Assembly: GCA_037447655.1 (NCBI GenBank)
Contig: JBBHKE010000709.1
Coordinates: forward strand, 12,501-76,500
Direction of reading: 5' to 3'
DNA: 64,000 nt
Source of the DNA: Zygnema cylindricum
Lineage: Eukaryota > Streptophyta > Zygnematophyceae > Zygnematales > Zygnemataceae
Shown here: in pieces, positions 1 through 9,879 of the stretch
Layout of the letters: every line of letters begins with the position of its first letter
Position numbering within the stretch: the stretch's first letter is position 1
Made by a program: the position numbers and the translations under genes
Notes under the pieces: model-generated
Databases searched by the model: none
What the model saw: the letters and a program-made list of their open reading frames with translations, nothing else
What the model was told of the DNA's origin: nothing

Positions 1-1026
1 TTCACTTGAATATTTGATTTCCTTCTGTAGCAATCCTTTTCGTACGCGTATTCTAGACGTACGTAACCTACTGTACCAGTGTACCTCCTGTATCTTTGTA
101 TTAAATATTATTTAACTTTCTATGTTCGAATACTTTTCATTTCGTTCTTTTTCCACCACGATTGTTTTTCAAATTTCGCGCTGTTTTCATCGAAAATTCA
201 AAACCCGCATGCTATGTTTTTAACAAAGTTTAGTAAATTTATGATTTCATCTCAATAGTAAAATGGATGTTAAATTTGAAGTAAAATTCTAAATATTCAT
301 AAACCTAGACAAACATTTTTGAAGCTGGTCGAAATTGAAAAATATACATTGTGGCTTGAAAATGAAAAATATTAGATGAATTTGAAAATTCAAATTAATA
401 CCTGTCCATTGAATTTTTGTTTGGTAAATTCGGTGGAGATTTGAAAAAATTGAACGTATTTTACTATTTATGCTATAGCATGACAATTTTTGACAACTTG
501 ATCCTTTACATCCATTTATTTATATATGTTGAATTTTTATTTTAGCTCCTTCAGCGACTGAAAGTAAAGTACTAAAGCGCCTTTACGAAAAAAAAAATGG
601 ATGTTTCGATTGAAAAGTTAAAGTCCAATCGCCTCCATGAAGGTTAAAATACAAAAATACTCTAAACGCAGTATAGATAGAAAAAAACAACCAAAATTCT
701 TTTTATTTGATACGTTGTACGCCGATTTTGGGGTTCATTGAATTACGAGCGATTAAAAATAGTATCGGGAGCTCCAAAGCCAAGAGATGTACGGATTTTG
801 TACGATGTACGAAATTTATGCATGTCACCTTCGAACCACGTGCCCAAAAGCGAAATCGAAAAAAAAAAGTGCTTGATCATTTAGTTTTTTTATTTTACTT
901 TAAAAATAGGCAGTTTTTAATATTTTTTTTAGCTGTTTTTTTGCAGGATATTTTTTCTTTTGTGATATGCTACATGCTGTCCGGATTACCCCGCAAGGAC
1001 GAACTGTGCAGTACTGTACGGCACCG
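1..1026. other. AT-rich intergenic stretch, no gene seen
   Basis: No reading frame here has recognisable protein similarity; the 116-codon frame at 707-1057 (+) runs into a transposon terminus and has no family features. The DNA is AT-rich with scattered GTAC-containing words, like the rest of the intergenic DNA in this window. Confidence 0.5.
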
Positions 1027-1244
1027 TACACCGTGTATCGCTATTAGTGTTAATTAATTTTCCGCCGCTTAAAAACGTCTTTTCTCCGTACACGCTTGTC
1101 CGATTTTTGATTTAAAACCGCCAATACGAAGCTAAAAATTTTACCTTTCAATCGCAACCGTCAGATCCAAAATCCGATAAGTGTGTACGAGAAAAGATGT
1201 TTTAAGAGAAAAGGAAACTTCAACACTAATAGAGATACACGGTA
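1027..1244. mobile_element. Mariner-like MITE, family A (copy 1)
   Basis: The element starts CACCGTGTATCGCTATTAG and ends with the inverted match ending ATACACGG, each next to a TA dinucleotide, as expected for Tc1/mariner-type insertion. The interior holds a diagnostic inverted pair, CTTTTCTCCGTACAC near the left and GTGTACGAGAAAAG near the right, shared with the copies at 31682, 48907 and more weakly 24916 and 26410. It is about 220 bp and has no coding capacity. Confidence 0.75.
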
Positions 1245-2140
1245 TTACAAAAAAAGGGAATACGTAACACTATCCACGCTACTTGAAATTCGCTCTATGT
1301 ACTACAGTACAGTACTGTACTTCATTTGCTCTATGTGCTCTTTGGCGTACGGCATTGCCTGGTACAAGACATTTGTACGGCAGCTTAAGGTGTATTCTGA
1401 CGCTGACATTTGTGCATCAAATCTTAAGGGCTCAAAAAGCTTGTCGACGCAATCTTGACGGCCGTTACTCTCCAAGTAAAGACAAAAACACATCGGTTCC
1501 GGTAAACCTGGACTCCAAGAAGACTAATTTGAAGTAATTTCGACCAATATCGATCCGACACTTTCCAACTGTAGAGAATCGACACGTCATTGTTGAAAAA
1601 GGTACAGCTGACAAACACTTCAGATAGAGTAGTAACATACTTACAGTGCTCCAAGATTTCAGTTATAACTGAAACTGGGCGGCTGACTTTCTCGCTCCGT
1701 TAAGTCCAAATTCTACCGGCAGGGAATCTTGGACAAATGACGTCAGCATACGTCTTGCGAAAAGCGAATGCGGTGGGCGTCTGACCAGCGTGACGAAGGC
1801 GGAATCACAACAAGTCCGTACAGTTTGCAGTTTAGACGTATCCTAACTGTAGCAGATCTGACAAAGAATTTGTCGTAAAGGATTGGGTATATGACTATAC
1901 GACAAAGCACTGTTCCACAGTACAGACAATTCTACAGTTACGTCTTCAACTGTAGCACGACAAAATCTGTCGTGGAGACAAACAAGGCCGTCATGTTCAT
2001 TTTGGTTACCGTACGGAACATCCGAACAGTGTCTTGTCAAACACGTGTCACGATCTCACTCTAGACAAAATTTCATTTTGTCGGTTTTACGAATTGCAGA
2101 ATACTGTTGATATCCGGTTGGGGCATTTGCCCAATCATTT

Positions 2141-2308
2141 TAGTGTTGGGTATCGGGTATTCATATCGCGATAATTTCGATATTCGATATATCGATAATC
2201 GATCGAGCAAACTCTTCAATATATAAGTTTCAATATATATCGATTATCGGGTTCCTAAAATTCGGTACATATCGAATATCGGCAAGTGGTTCTCGATACC
2301 CAACACTA
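2141..2308. mobile_element. Short hAT-type MITE with TATCG-rich interior
   Basis: Termini are TAGTGTTGGGTATCG and its inverse CGATACCCAACACTA, the same terminal family as the larger elements at 33583 and 61016. The interior is rich in ATATCGAT-like palindromes. An 8-bp word CATTTTAG stands on both sides (2136-2143 and 2309-2316), although on the left it overlaps the first three bases of the element, so the exact left boundary is uncertain. Confidence 0.75.
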
Positions 2309-2433
2309 CATTTTAGTATTCTAGTCCGATAGGCACTGTGATATCCGTACAAGCATACGGTTCGAACTTAAAAGAACCCTAAAAGACAAAAAAATTGGCA
2401 GAATTCTGTGCGTAGGGCGAACTCCCTTAGCGT

Positions 2434-2567
2434 CTGAATTGACAAAAATACTTTCACTTTCATTTAAGTGGTTGAAACTGTACGAAATATCTTCAGCATT
2501 TACTTTTCACCCATTGGTCCGTCTAAATTTGCTGACGCCATCATCGTCCAAGACTCCCAGGGGCTAA
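2434..2567 (+). repeat. 134-bp direct repeat, left copy
   Basis: This segment is identical by eye to 3150-3283. Both copies run from CTGAATTGACAAAAATAC to CCCAGGGGCTAA. The left copy is followed directly by a Harbinger-like terminus (GGGCGTGTTCCCATGTG). Confidence 0.9.
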
Positions 2568-3149
2568 GGGCGTGTTCCCATGTGTTCAAGTAAGGGTTTT
2601 TTTCCGTCGTTTTCACAGAAAATGGGACTTCCAACGAGAAAATATTACGCCGTACGAAAAATGGGCAAAACACAAGTACATTTTGCGTCATCTTGGAACT
2701 TGGAAGGTACGGCAATTTGGCGTTATTATCATCGCGACCCACTTCCAGCTCATCTTCACACTTGCACTGGAATCAAATCGCGATCTGATTTTACACGTCC
2801 ACAAAGTCACGTGCCTTCGGACAAGGTGACCGTAAAATTTTTGCCGAAAAGAAATACGGTTTTTTCCTGAAAGTCAGCAGCGTGAAGGAGATCTCTGAGG
2901 TACATTGACGCGGTACACTTGTGAAGTACACGTACGTAATACGCAAGTACGGATTTTTATACGAAAATGGTCGGTTTCCAAATCTTTGACGATTTTATAG
3001 ATTTGATCGTCGACCTACGTGGAATCACTCAAATCAGAACACGTATATAAAAACTTGTTTACAGATGATACGCGATGTAACCGAGGCCTCTGTAATACAG
3101 AAATTTTGCTGTCCGTACTATTACAGAGACCTCCTGATGTAACCATACC
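2568..3149. mobile_element. Harbinger-like element, partial, between 134-bp repeats
   Basis: The left end GGGCGTGTTCCCATGTG follows TAA and matches the terminus of the intact element at 29740. The first 220 bp or so are highly similar to 29740-29960. The right end (AACCATACC before the second repeat) resembles the inverse of the terminus only weakly, so the normal 3' end seems lost. An inverted pair around 3075-3140 (GATGTAACC... and ...CTGATGTAACC with complementary GAGGCCTCTGTAATA-like arms) lies near the right junction. Confidence 0.6.
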
Positions 3150-3283
3150 CTGAATTGACAAAAATACTTTCACTTTCATTTAAGTGGTTGAAACTGTACG
3201 AAATATCTTCAGCATTTACTTTTCACCCATTGGTCCGTCTAAATTTGCTGACGCCATCATCGTCCAAGACTCCCAGGGGCTAA
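3150..3283 (+). repeat. 134-bp direct repeat, right copy
   Basis: Identical by eye to 2434-2567. After it the sequence continues TAAGGCAATTTTGGG, which looks like the original right flank, since the repeat itself ends CTAA. Confidence 0.9.
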
Positions 3284-4040
3284 TAAGGCAATTTTGGGTC
3301 AAAGTACGGCCGATTACAGTCCTTGAAAATTTCTCGGCCGTCCAGATCGTAATCGTACGGCCCATCGGGTTAAAACCTCTAGGGTTTTGTTACCAGTCAC
3401 ATCATTCCAAATCTACACTGCAGTACAGTACTAACGAACCGCTAACAGTCATCAACTATTATTGCAGTGTACGGCGCCGTCGTACTATAATCATCACCGA
3501 CAAAGAGACAAAATCGATTCTGACAATTAGAACACACGTGGAATATCTTCAATTGGCGGGCGGCTATACGTCTCAAATTCACTTTTTCTTTTCTGTTGCT
3601 TTTGTTTTCCTCGGTCAAACCGAAAGAAAAGACGCAAAAAGTTCAAACGAATATATTCGTTTGGTGCAATTGTACGAAACTACAATAATACGGCAGTCAA
3701 CTTTGACCGTACAGAAGTACGGCGTACGAAGCCAAGAAACTGCATACTGTACTGTGGTCTCCAAGTCTGTTGAATTTCTTGCAGAGAGATTTTCTTTTCT
3801 CTTTAGCTATTTTATCTCCTTTTCTTTTTTGCAGGAAACCTTTTTTTTTTTCCCCCCTTTTTCTGCTCCTAACTCCTAACAGCCATCCATGGCTCCCACT
3901 TCAAAACCCTGATCGTACGGTCGTACGGATTTTTTTTGTCGTTTCTAAACGTAAGCTCCTAGACGCTTTTTTTTTTTTTTTTTTTAATCTTTAGTTTTTT
4001 GTCGTTTTTTTTTTTTCAGGTTTTGGTTGTCCAACTTTTT
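3284..4040. other. Intergenic, T-rich, no gene seen
   Basis: The 231-codon frame at 3184-3879 begins inside the 134-bp repeat, ends in a T tract and has no domain-like composition, so it is not taken as a gene. T homopolymers of 15 or more bases occur near 3967-3986. Confidence 0.5.
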
Positions 4041-4048
4041 TCTTTTTC

Positions 4049-4130
4049 CTTATTATTATTATTATTATTATTATAATTATTATAATAATTATTATTATTA
4101 TGTTACTATTATTATTATTATTATTTTTTT
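4049..4130. repeat. ATT/AAT trinucleotide microsatellite
   Basis: Repeated TTA units, interrupted by TATAATAATT and TTACTA, run through this stretch. Confidence 0.85.
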
Positions 4131-4734
4131 TTTTTGGGTTAATGTAAAAAGAAAGAAATTTTGAAGTCTTTGTGAGTGCTCTTTTTATATTTTTGAGAAC
4201 CTTTAGTTTCTTAAACCCTAATTTTCTTTTTTAAACCCTAATTTTATTGTTTCCTTTTGTAATACCGTAATTTTTATATTATAAAATCTCAAAACATTTA
4301 GGGTTATCATATTTTTTGTCGGTTTCTGGTTTTTCCGGAAAATCAGATTTTCCCAATTTTCCATAACGAAAAAAAAGGGGGGGGGAAGAGAAAACAGTAC
4401 GGATGAATTTCTAATTTTTTGGGTTTTTTTTTAAAAGATGAAAACTAGTAAATACAAAAAAATTGATAAGTAAAAAAAAAGAAGAAAAATAAAAAATTCA
4501 AAGTTTAAAATTTAAAACATAAAGAGGTCAAAAAAAGGTTAAAAAAAAAAGGGTCTGGGAGGAGTTAGGTCTGCCATTTTTATTTTTTTTTAATAGTTTC
4601 TCTCTCCCTCCCTTTTTTTTTTTTTTTGGGACTGTTTTATTTTTTTTTTACTAATTTTTTTTGTATATATATTTATTTTACTGGTTTTTTTCTCGGGCTT
4701 TATTTTTTTGGCTATTTTTTTTATGACATTGAGC
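4131..4734. other. AT-rich stretch upstream of a GA tract
   Basis: Poly-T and poly-A runs with a short G run at about 4377. No gene is seen. Confidence 0.4.
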
Positions 4735-5310
4735 TGTTTGTGTGGAGAGAGAGGGAGAAAAGGTTGAGGTAGATTTTTGGGGGGGGGGGGGAGGGGGAGA
4801 GGAGGAGAGAAGGGGGCAAATGAGGAGGGCTGAGAGCGAGAGGAGAGAGGGGAAGAAATGAGGGGAGGACAGGAGTGGAAGGAGAGAGGGGAGGGAGATG
4901 AGTAAACGGGGAAAGAGGAGAAAGAGAAGACAGAGTGACGAGAAGGGAGAGGAGGAGGGGAGAGAGAACAAGAAAAAATCGAGAAAGGGATGCAAGAAAC
5001 AGGAGGGGGGGGGAGGAGGGACAAGAGGGGGAGGGGGAAGAAAGAATAGTGAGTTGAGGAGGGAGAGAAGGAATTGGGGAAGAGGGTGGACAGGGAGGAG
5101 AGGGACAGCATACTGAGAAAGCGGGAAATGGAACAGGAGGAGGGGAGGGAGATAGAATGAGAGAGGCCAGAGGACTTATCTCACTCGATAAGAGGACAGA
5201 AAGAGAGAAAGAGAGAGGGAGCGAGAGAGAGAGAGAGGGGAGGAGAGCGAGAGAGGGAGAGATGGAGAGAGTGAGAGGGGCAGGGAGAGGGAGGGAGAGA
5301 GAGAGAGGGA
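4735..5310. repeat. Long GA/GGA-rich purine tract
   Basis: Nearly pure purine on the + strand, with (GA)n, GGAGA and G runs. Open frames on both strands here encode only Arg/Glu/Gly or Ser/Leu/Pro low-complexity peptides and are compositional. It lies 370-940 bp upstream of the start at 5679 and could be part of that gene's promoter or 5' UTR. Confidence 0.85.
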
Positions 5311-5678
5311 TACGTCAACTCAAACTCTTCAAATCTTTTCGTTCACTACTTTCTTCTCATCTCCCCTCTTTCTCTCTTTTTCTCCTTTTTTCGCAGCGAC
5401 TTCCTTCTCTCTTGAGTTTTAATCGTTCATCTCGCCGATCCCTTTGAGGACTCAAGCGAAGTTTTGGGATTCTTTATTGAATCTATCGATCCCCAAAGCT
5501 CAAAATCTCGAATCCAATCTTTTTAAATTTTTGACTTTTGAACCGTTTGACTCGGATCCTCAAACCCTTCCAGACCATAATCTTTTGTCCAAAACCTGAT
5601 ATTTTTTTCCTTTTTTCTCCTTTTCCTCTTTTTTTTCTCTTTTTTTGAATTAACCCATGAAAATATAAACACACTTAA

Positions 5679-8600
5679 ATGGGTCCCGTCGATTCTTTGG
5701 ACTCTTCTTTTATTTCTTCCTCCAATCCTTCTTCAAATTCTTCCTTAAACCCCCATTTATACCCTTCAATTCAGGAAATTGATTCCGGAGACTCAAAAAC
5801 GACAAAATTTAATTTAGAAAACCAAAACCAAAACCAAAATTTCAACCAAAATCATAATCAAAATCAATTTCTAAATCAAAATCAAGAATTTAATCAAAAC
5901 CAAAATTACAACCAAAACCAAAACCAAAACCATAATCGAAACCAAAATCAAAATCATAATGGAAACCAAAATCGAAGTTCAAACCAAAACCAATATGTAA
6001 TCCAAAACCATAATAGTAACCAAAACCAAAATAGTAACCAAAGCCAAAATCTTAACAAAAACCAAAATCATTTTCAACCTCAAAAGTTTTATGAGAATGA
6101 TCCTTTGTTTCCAATGTCGATTTCGAGAGGTACAGATTTCGATTTTTCGCCAGATACCAATTCCGATTCCGTGTGGTTACAAAAGCTGACATCATCATTT
6201 CCGTCTTCTTCTTTCCCATTGACTTCCGATGATGTCAGCATGGGACTTCCTCCTCTCGACTCTCCCTCGGTCCGAGAAAATTCGTATCTCGGAAAAAAAA
6301 GGTTTTCGTTGACTGAAAATTTCGACGAAGAAAATGACAAGAAGTTTTCGTCGTCTTCTCAGAATACAAAAGCTAGTGTTTTGTCTTATCCGGGTTCGTC
6401 TTTTATTCACCAAAATTTAGAAATCGATTCGATAAGTCCCAATTCCTCCTCCCACGACTCTCCTCCTCCTCCTCCTCCTTCCACTTTCGGTCGTTCTTTC
6501 CCTACCTCTCTCTCTCTCCCTCTCTCAAATCCGAATAACAATGCTACTCAGAAAGGAAAACCTGGAGCCTCTATGTCTCTCTCTCTCTCCTCCTCTCCCT
6601 CTCCCTCCCCTTCTCCTTCCTCCACATGTCCTTTCTGGCCTTCCTATTCTCACCAAACCTTTCCCTCTCTTGTCCGTACTAGTAGCTCTCACTCCCCCTC
6701 TGAACCCTTTTTAAACCCTCCTCTCTCTCTCGGTCGATCCGGGAGTCTCCCAACCCCTCTCTCCCAATCGGATCCCAACTCTCTCCGTCTCTCTCCCCTT
6801 CTCCCTTCCCCCCTCCCATTCCCTCTAGAAAATTTGCCTTATTTGCATTCTAATCTTCCCCGTTCTCTGACTTCTGAAGGAGGAGGGGTGGGAGGAGGAG
6901 GAGGAGGAGGAGGGGGAGGGGGAGGAGAGCCTCTCTCTCTCCACAGGTTATTAGAACAGAGAGCTCGACTACATGGAAACAGTAGACAGTTCTCTCCCTC
7001 GCCAGGAGAGGTAATGGGAGGCCAGAACTTGGGGAGTTTGTCTGTTCTCACACTGGATAGTGTGGCGGCCGCTTTACGGAATTCCGTTGGAAATAACGGA
7101 GACGGAGGATCTATGAGGGGGCATCTCAGTTCCGTTTCGGCGGTAAGTTTTTTGGTTCTCTGGGAGGGAGAATAAATGGGATTTACTTCTTTTTTTTTTT
7201 CTTTTTTTTTTCTTTTCTTTCTTTTTTTCTTATTTTTTTTTGTTTGGACTCCTTTTTAGTTTTTCTGCACAATTTTTTTTTTCTTTTCAAACATTTTATA
7301 CTTTAATCAATTTCGTGTGTTATTTTTTGTTTATAGAATTTAAGAGAAAAACCTTTACTATTCTGTTATTTTATTTATTATTATTATTATTATTTTTTTA
7401 TCTTAATTTTATGTGTTTTTTTATTCGTGGAACTTCCAAAAAAAAAAAAGTTTCTTTCTGTCATTTATTTTTAAAGAACGACGATTTTGACTTAAAATAT
7501 CATGCACCTATCTCCCTCTCTTCCCGCCTCTCTCTCTCCGTCTCTCCCCCTCCCTCTCTCAAACATTTTTATGCTTAAATCAATTTCGTGTGTTATTTTT
7601 TGTTTATAGAATTTAAGAGAAAAACCTTAACTAGTCTGTTATTTTATTTATTATTATTATTATTATTTTTTTTATCTTAATTTTATGTGTTTTTTGATTA
7701 ATTATTTTGCTTCATTTTTTTTCCAGGATGTATCTGATTCACAAAGGAAACCAGATTCAGATTCCCAAAACCTCTCCCCCCCCTCCCTCGAAGAACAATT
7801 CCTCTCCCTCTTCCCCCCACCTCAGAGAAACTCAGAAAATCTCCCTCCTCCCCCTCCACCTCCCTCTCGCCCTCTCTCTCCCCCTCCTCCCCCCTTAAAC
7901 CCCTTTATAGCCCCTCAAAAAAAAAAACATTTTTTATTCGAAAAACCGCCTCCTTTGTCTCTTGTGAGAGAGGACGAAATCTGCGAAAAAATGGATCTAG
8001 AGGGAGAGAGAGGGAGAGTGGAAAAGGGGGGGGAAGAGGGGGACAGAGAGAGGGAGAGAGAGAGAGAAAGACGTGGAAATGGAGAGGGAGTGGAGGAGAG
8101 AGAGGGAGACCTTCCTCTCCCTCCTTCTCCTATGGAAATAGGACTCCTTACCCCTCGATTTCCGTTACCGAGTCCGTTGGGGACCAGTTTTCATATAAGT
8201 GGGTTTTCCCAAAACCCCTTTATGCCCTATAATAAAAATTTCGAAAGTTTTTCTATTTTTTCTGAAAATGTGAGTTTTGCTTCCTCTCCCCTCCCCCATG
8301 TGAGCTCTATGGAGTGGGAGGGAGAGGGAGAGGGGGAAGGAGGGGGAGGAGGGGGAGAGGGAGAGGAAGGGGGAGAAAAGGGAGAGAGGGAGGGAGGGAA
8401 GGGAGAGGGGAGAGGAGACAAAAGAGAGCGAGAGGGGGAAATAGGAGAGGGAGAGAGGATGGAAGGGGGAGACGGAAAGGGAGAAATAAAAGGCGACAAA
8501 AGAGAGCGCGAGGGAGAAAAGGACAAGGGAGAGGGAGAAAGAAAGAGACATGGGCAGAAAGAGGGAGTCAGGGAGGGATCGGGAGAGAGACAAAGCGAGG

Positions 8601-9085
8601 CAGAGAGAGAAAGATTCCGGAAGGGGGATGATATCGGAGAGGGAGGGATTGAGAGGAAGCCAGAGTGGGAGCAGAGAGAGACTGATGTCTTGATGGAGAC
8701 TGGGAAGGAGAGAGAGAATAAAGACGTCAATCGACCTCCGGAAAAGTGCGGCCAGAGGGAGGAGGGAGAGGAGAGAGAGCAGAGAGAGGAGAAAGAGCAA
8801 AGAAAGGGGGAGAGAGAGAGAGGGGAGAGAGAGAGGCGGGAGAGAGACGAGGGGAGACGAGGGACAGAAGAGACACCAGATATCCCAAAGGGGGAGGAGG
8901 AGAGGGAAGAACTACAGTGGGAGCAGTTCGATAAAAACGCTCGAGAGTGGACCACTATCCTGTACTCAGCAGCCTCCCCTCCCACTCCCTCCCTCCCCCT
9001 CCCTCCACCCCCCTCTTCCCACCAGCTCTTAGCCATCCAGCGATGCCTTTGTGACCTCCGCTCCGCTGTTCCCAACTCCTCCCAG
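5679..9085 (+). CDS. Low-complexity N/Q-, S/P- and E/R-rich protein, two exons, 3' end probably missing
   Basis: Exon 1 is 5679-7142 (488 codons, donor GTAAGT, phase 0). Exon 2 starts at 7727 after TTTTTTTTCCAG, in the same phase, and can end at 9085 (CCCAG followed by GTGCTCC); unspliced, the frame would stop at 9442. Residues about 45-140 are an Asn/Gln tract built of NQNQ; then come Ser/Pro-rich segments and a Gly run (about residues 405-420). Exon 2 encodes Pro-rich patches, then about 250 residues of Glu/Arg/Gly/Lys encoded by GA repeats. Only the last 60 residues (AREWTTILYSAAS... LLAIQRCLCDLRSAVP) look like folded protein. Faintly, these resemble the first leucine-rich helices of a GRAS transcription factor (W..LL..A...), but this is a guess. 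The probable 3' exons would fall in or after the N gap at 9468. Function unknown; a nuclear regulator is plausible from the composition. Confidence 0.55.
7143..7726 (+). repeat. Intron with a ~130-bp internal direct duplication
   Basis: Within this intron, 7289-7420 and 7561-7695 are near-identical. Both contain AATCAATTTCGTGTGTTATT, TTTATAGAATTTAAGAG, then a TTA microsatellite and TCTTAATTTTATGTG. They differ by a few substitutions and small length changes. The intervening 140 bp is unrelated. Confidence 0.85.
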
Positions 9086-9467
9086 GTGCTCCCTCCCCCC
9101 CCCATCCCCTGCCCTCCCTTCTCCCCCTTCCTCCCCCTTTCCCTCCTTCTCCCCCTTTCCTCCCCTTCATTCCCCCTTGCTCCACCTTTCCTTCTTTTCT
9201 CCCCCTCTCCCCTCCTTTCTCACCTTTTCCTTCCCCTTCCCTTCTCCCTCCTTCCCTTTCCCCTTTCCTCTTCTATTTCCTCTGCTCCCCCTCTTTCCTC
9301 CCCCCTTCCCCCCCCCCCTCTTTCTCCCCTTTTCTCTCCCCTTTTTCCCATCTCTCCCTCCCTTCCCACCCCTCTGCCCCCCTCCCCTATCCTCCCAGTC
9401 CACCCTAGCCTCCCTTCCCCTCTGCCCCCCTCCCCCCCCTAGCCCCGCTCCCCCTCCTAGTCCCCTT
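9086..9467 (+). repeat. C/T-rich tract ending at an assembly gap
   Basis: Almost pure pyrimidine on the + strand (CCCCTCC and CTCCCT units). It reads as intron or non-coding low-complexity DNA if exon 2 of the upstream gene ends at 9085. Such tracts commonly break short-read assembly, which fits the adjoining N run. Confidence 0.7.
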
Positions 9468-9477
9468 NNNNNNNNNN
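9468..9477. other. Assembly gap (10 Ns)
   Basis: Ten Ns in the middle of a CCCTCTCC tract. A fixed run of ten suggests a gap of unknown size. The gene on its left lacks a convincing 3' end and the gene on its right lacks its 5' exons. Confidence 0.95.
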
Positions 9478-9479
9478 CC

Positions 9480-9879
9480 TCCCTCTCCCTCTCCTCCCTC
9501 CCTCCTCTCCCTCCTCTCCCTCCTCTCCCTCTCCCTCCTCTCCCTCTCCCTCCTAGTATAGAAATTACAGGCCACACCTTGCCGGTCAAATCTGAAATCC
9601 TTTCTGAGTATTTGATTTTCCATACATGGTATTTCTTGGTTTCTTTAATTGGTTATTCTGTTTTATGAGGTGTCAGCAATCTGAAAAATCACCAATTATA
9701 TTCAAAGAGTATTTTCTTGATAAGGTCACTGAGGACATCCGGGATGGAAATTCTCTCCCTTTTGTGCACTTGCTAAAATTTTAATATCATGTTATCAAAT
9801 CCTCAGCTGGTTTTATCTATTCTGGTGGTTCAATTCATCTTCTCTTTTTGGGTGTTTTTTTCTTTTTTCTAATTTGCAG
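9480..9879 (+). other. Presumed intron sequence before the first visible CGS exon
   Basis: CTCC repeats followed by ordinary AT-rich DNA. No frame encodes the missing N-terminal part of cystathionine gamma-synthase. The stretch ends in TTTTTTCTAATTTGCAG, a good acceptor. Confidence 0.6.

Noticed and set aside
3184-3879. 231-codon open frame (+)
   Set aside because: It starts in the 134-bp repeat, ends in poly-T, and shows no domain-like pattern.
4590-5116. Long open frames on both strands over the GA tract
   Set aside because: Purine/pyrimidine bias removes stop codons; the peptides are only low-complexity.
8227-9105. 292-codon minus-strand frame
   Set aside because: Shadow of the GA-rich exon on the + strand; Ser/Leu/Pro composition only.
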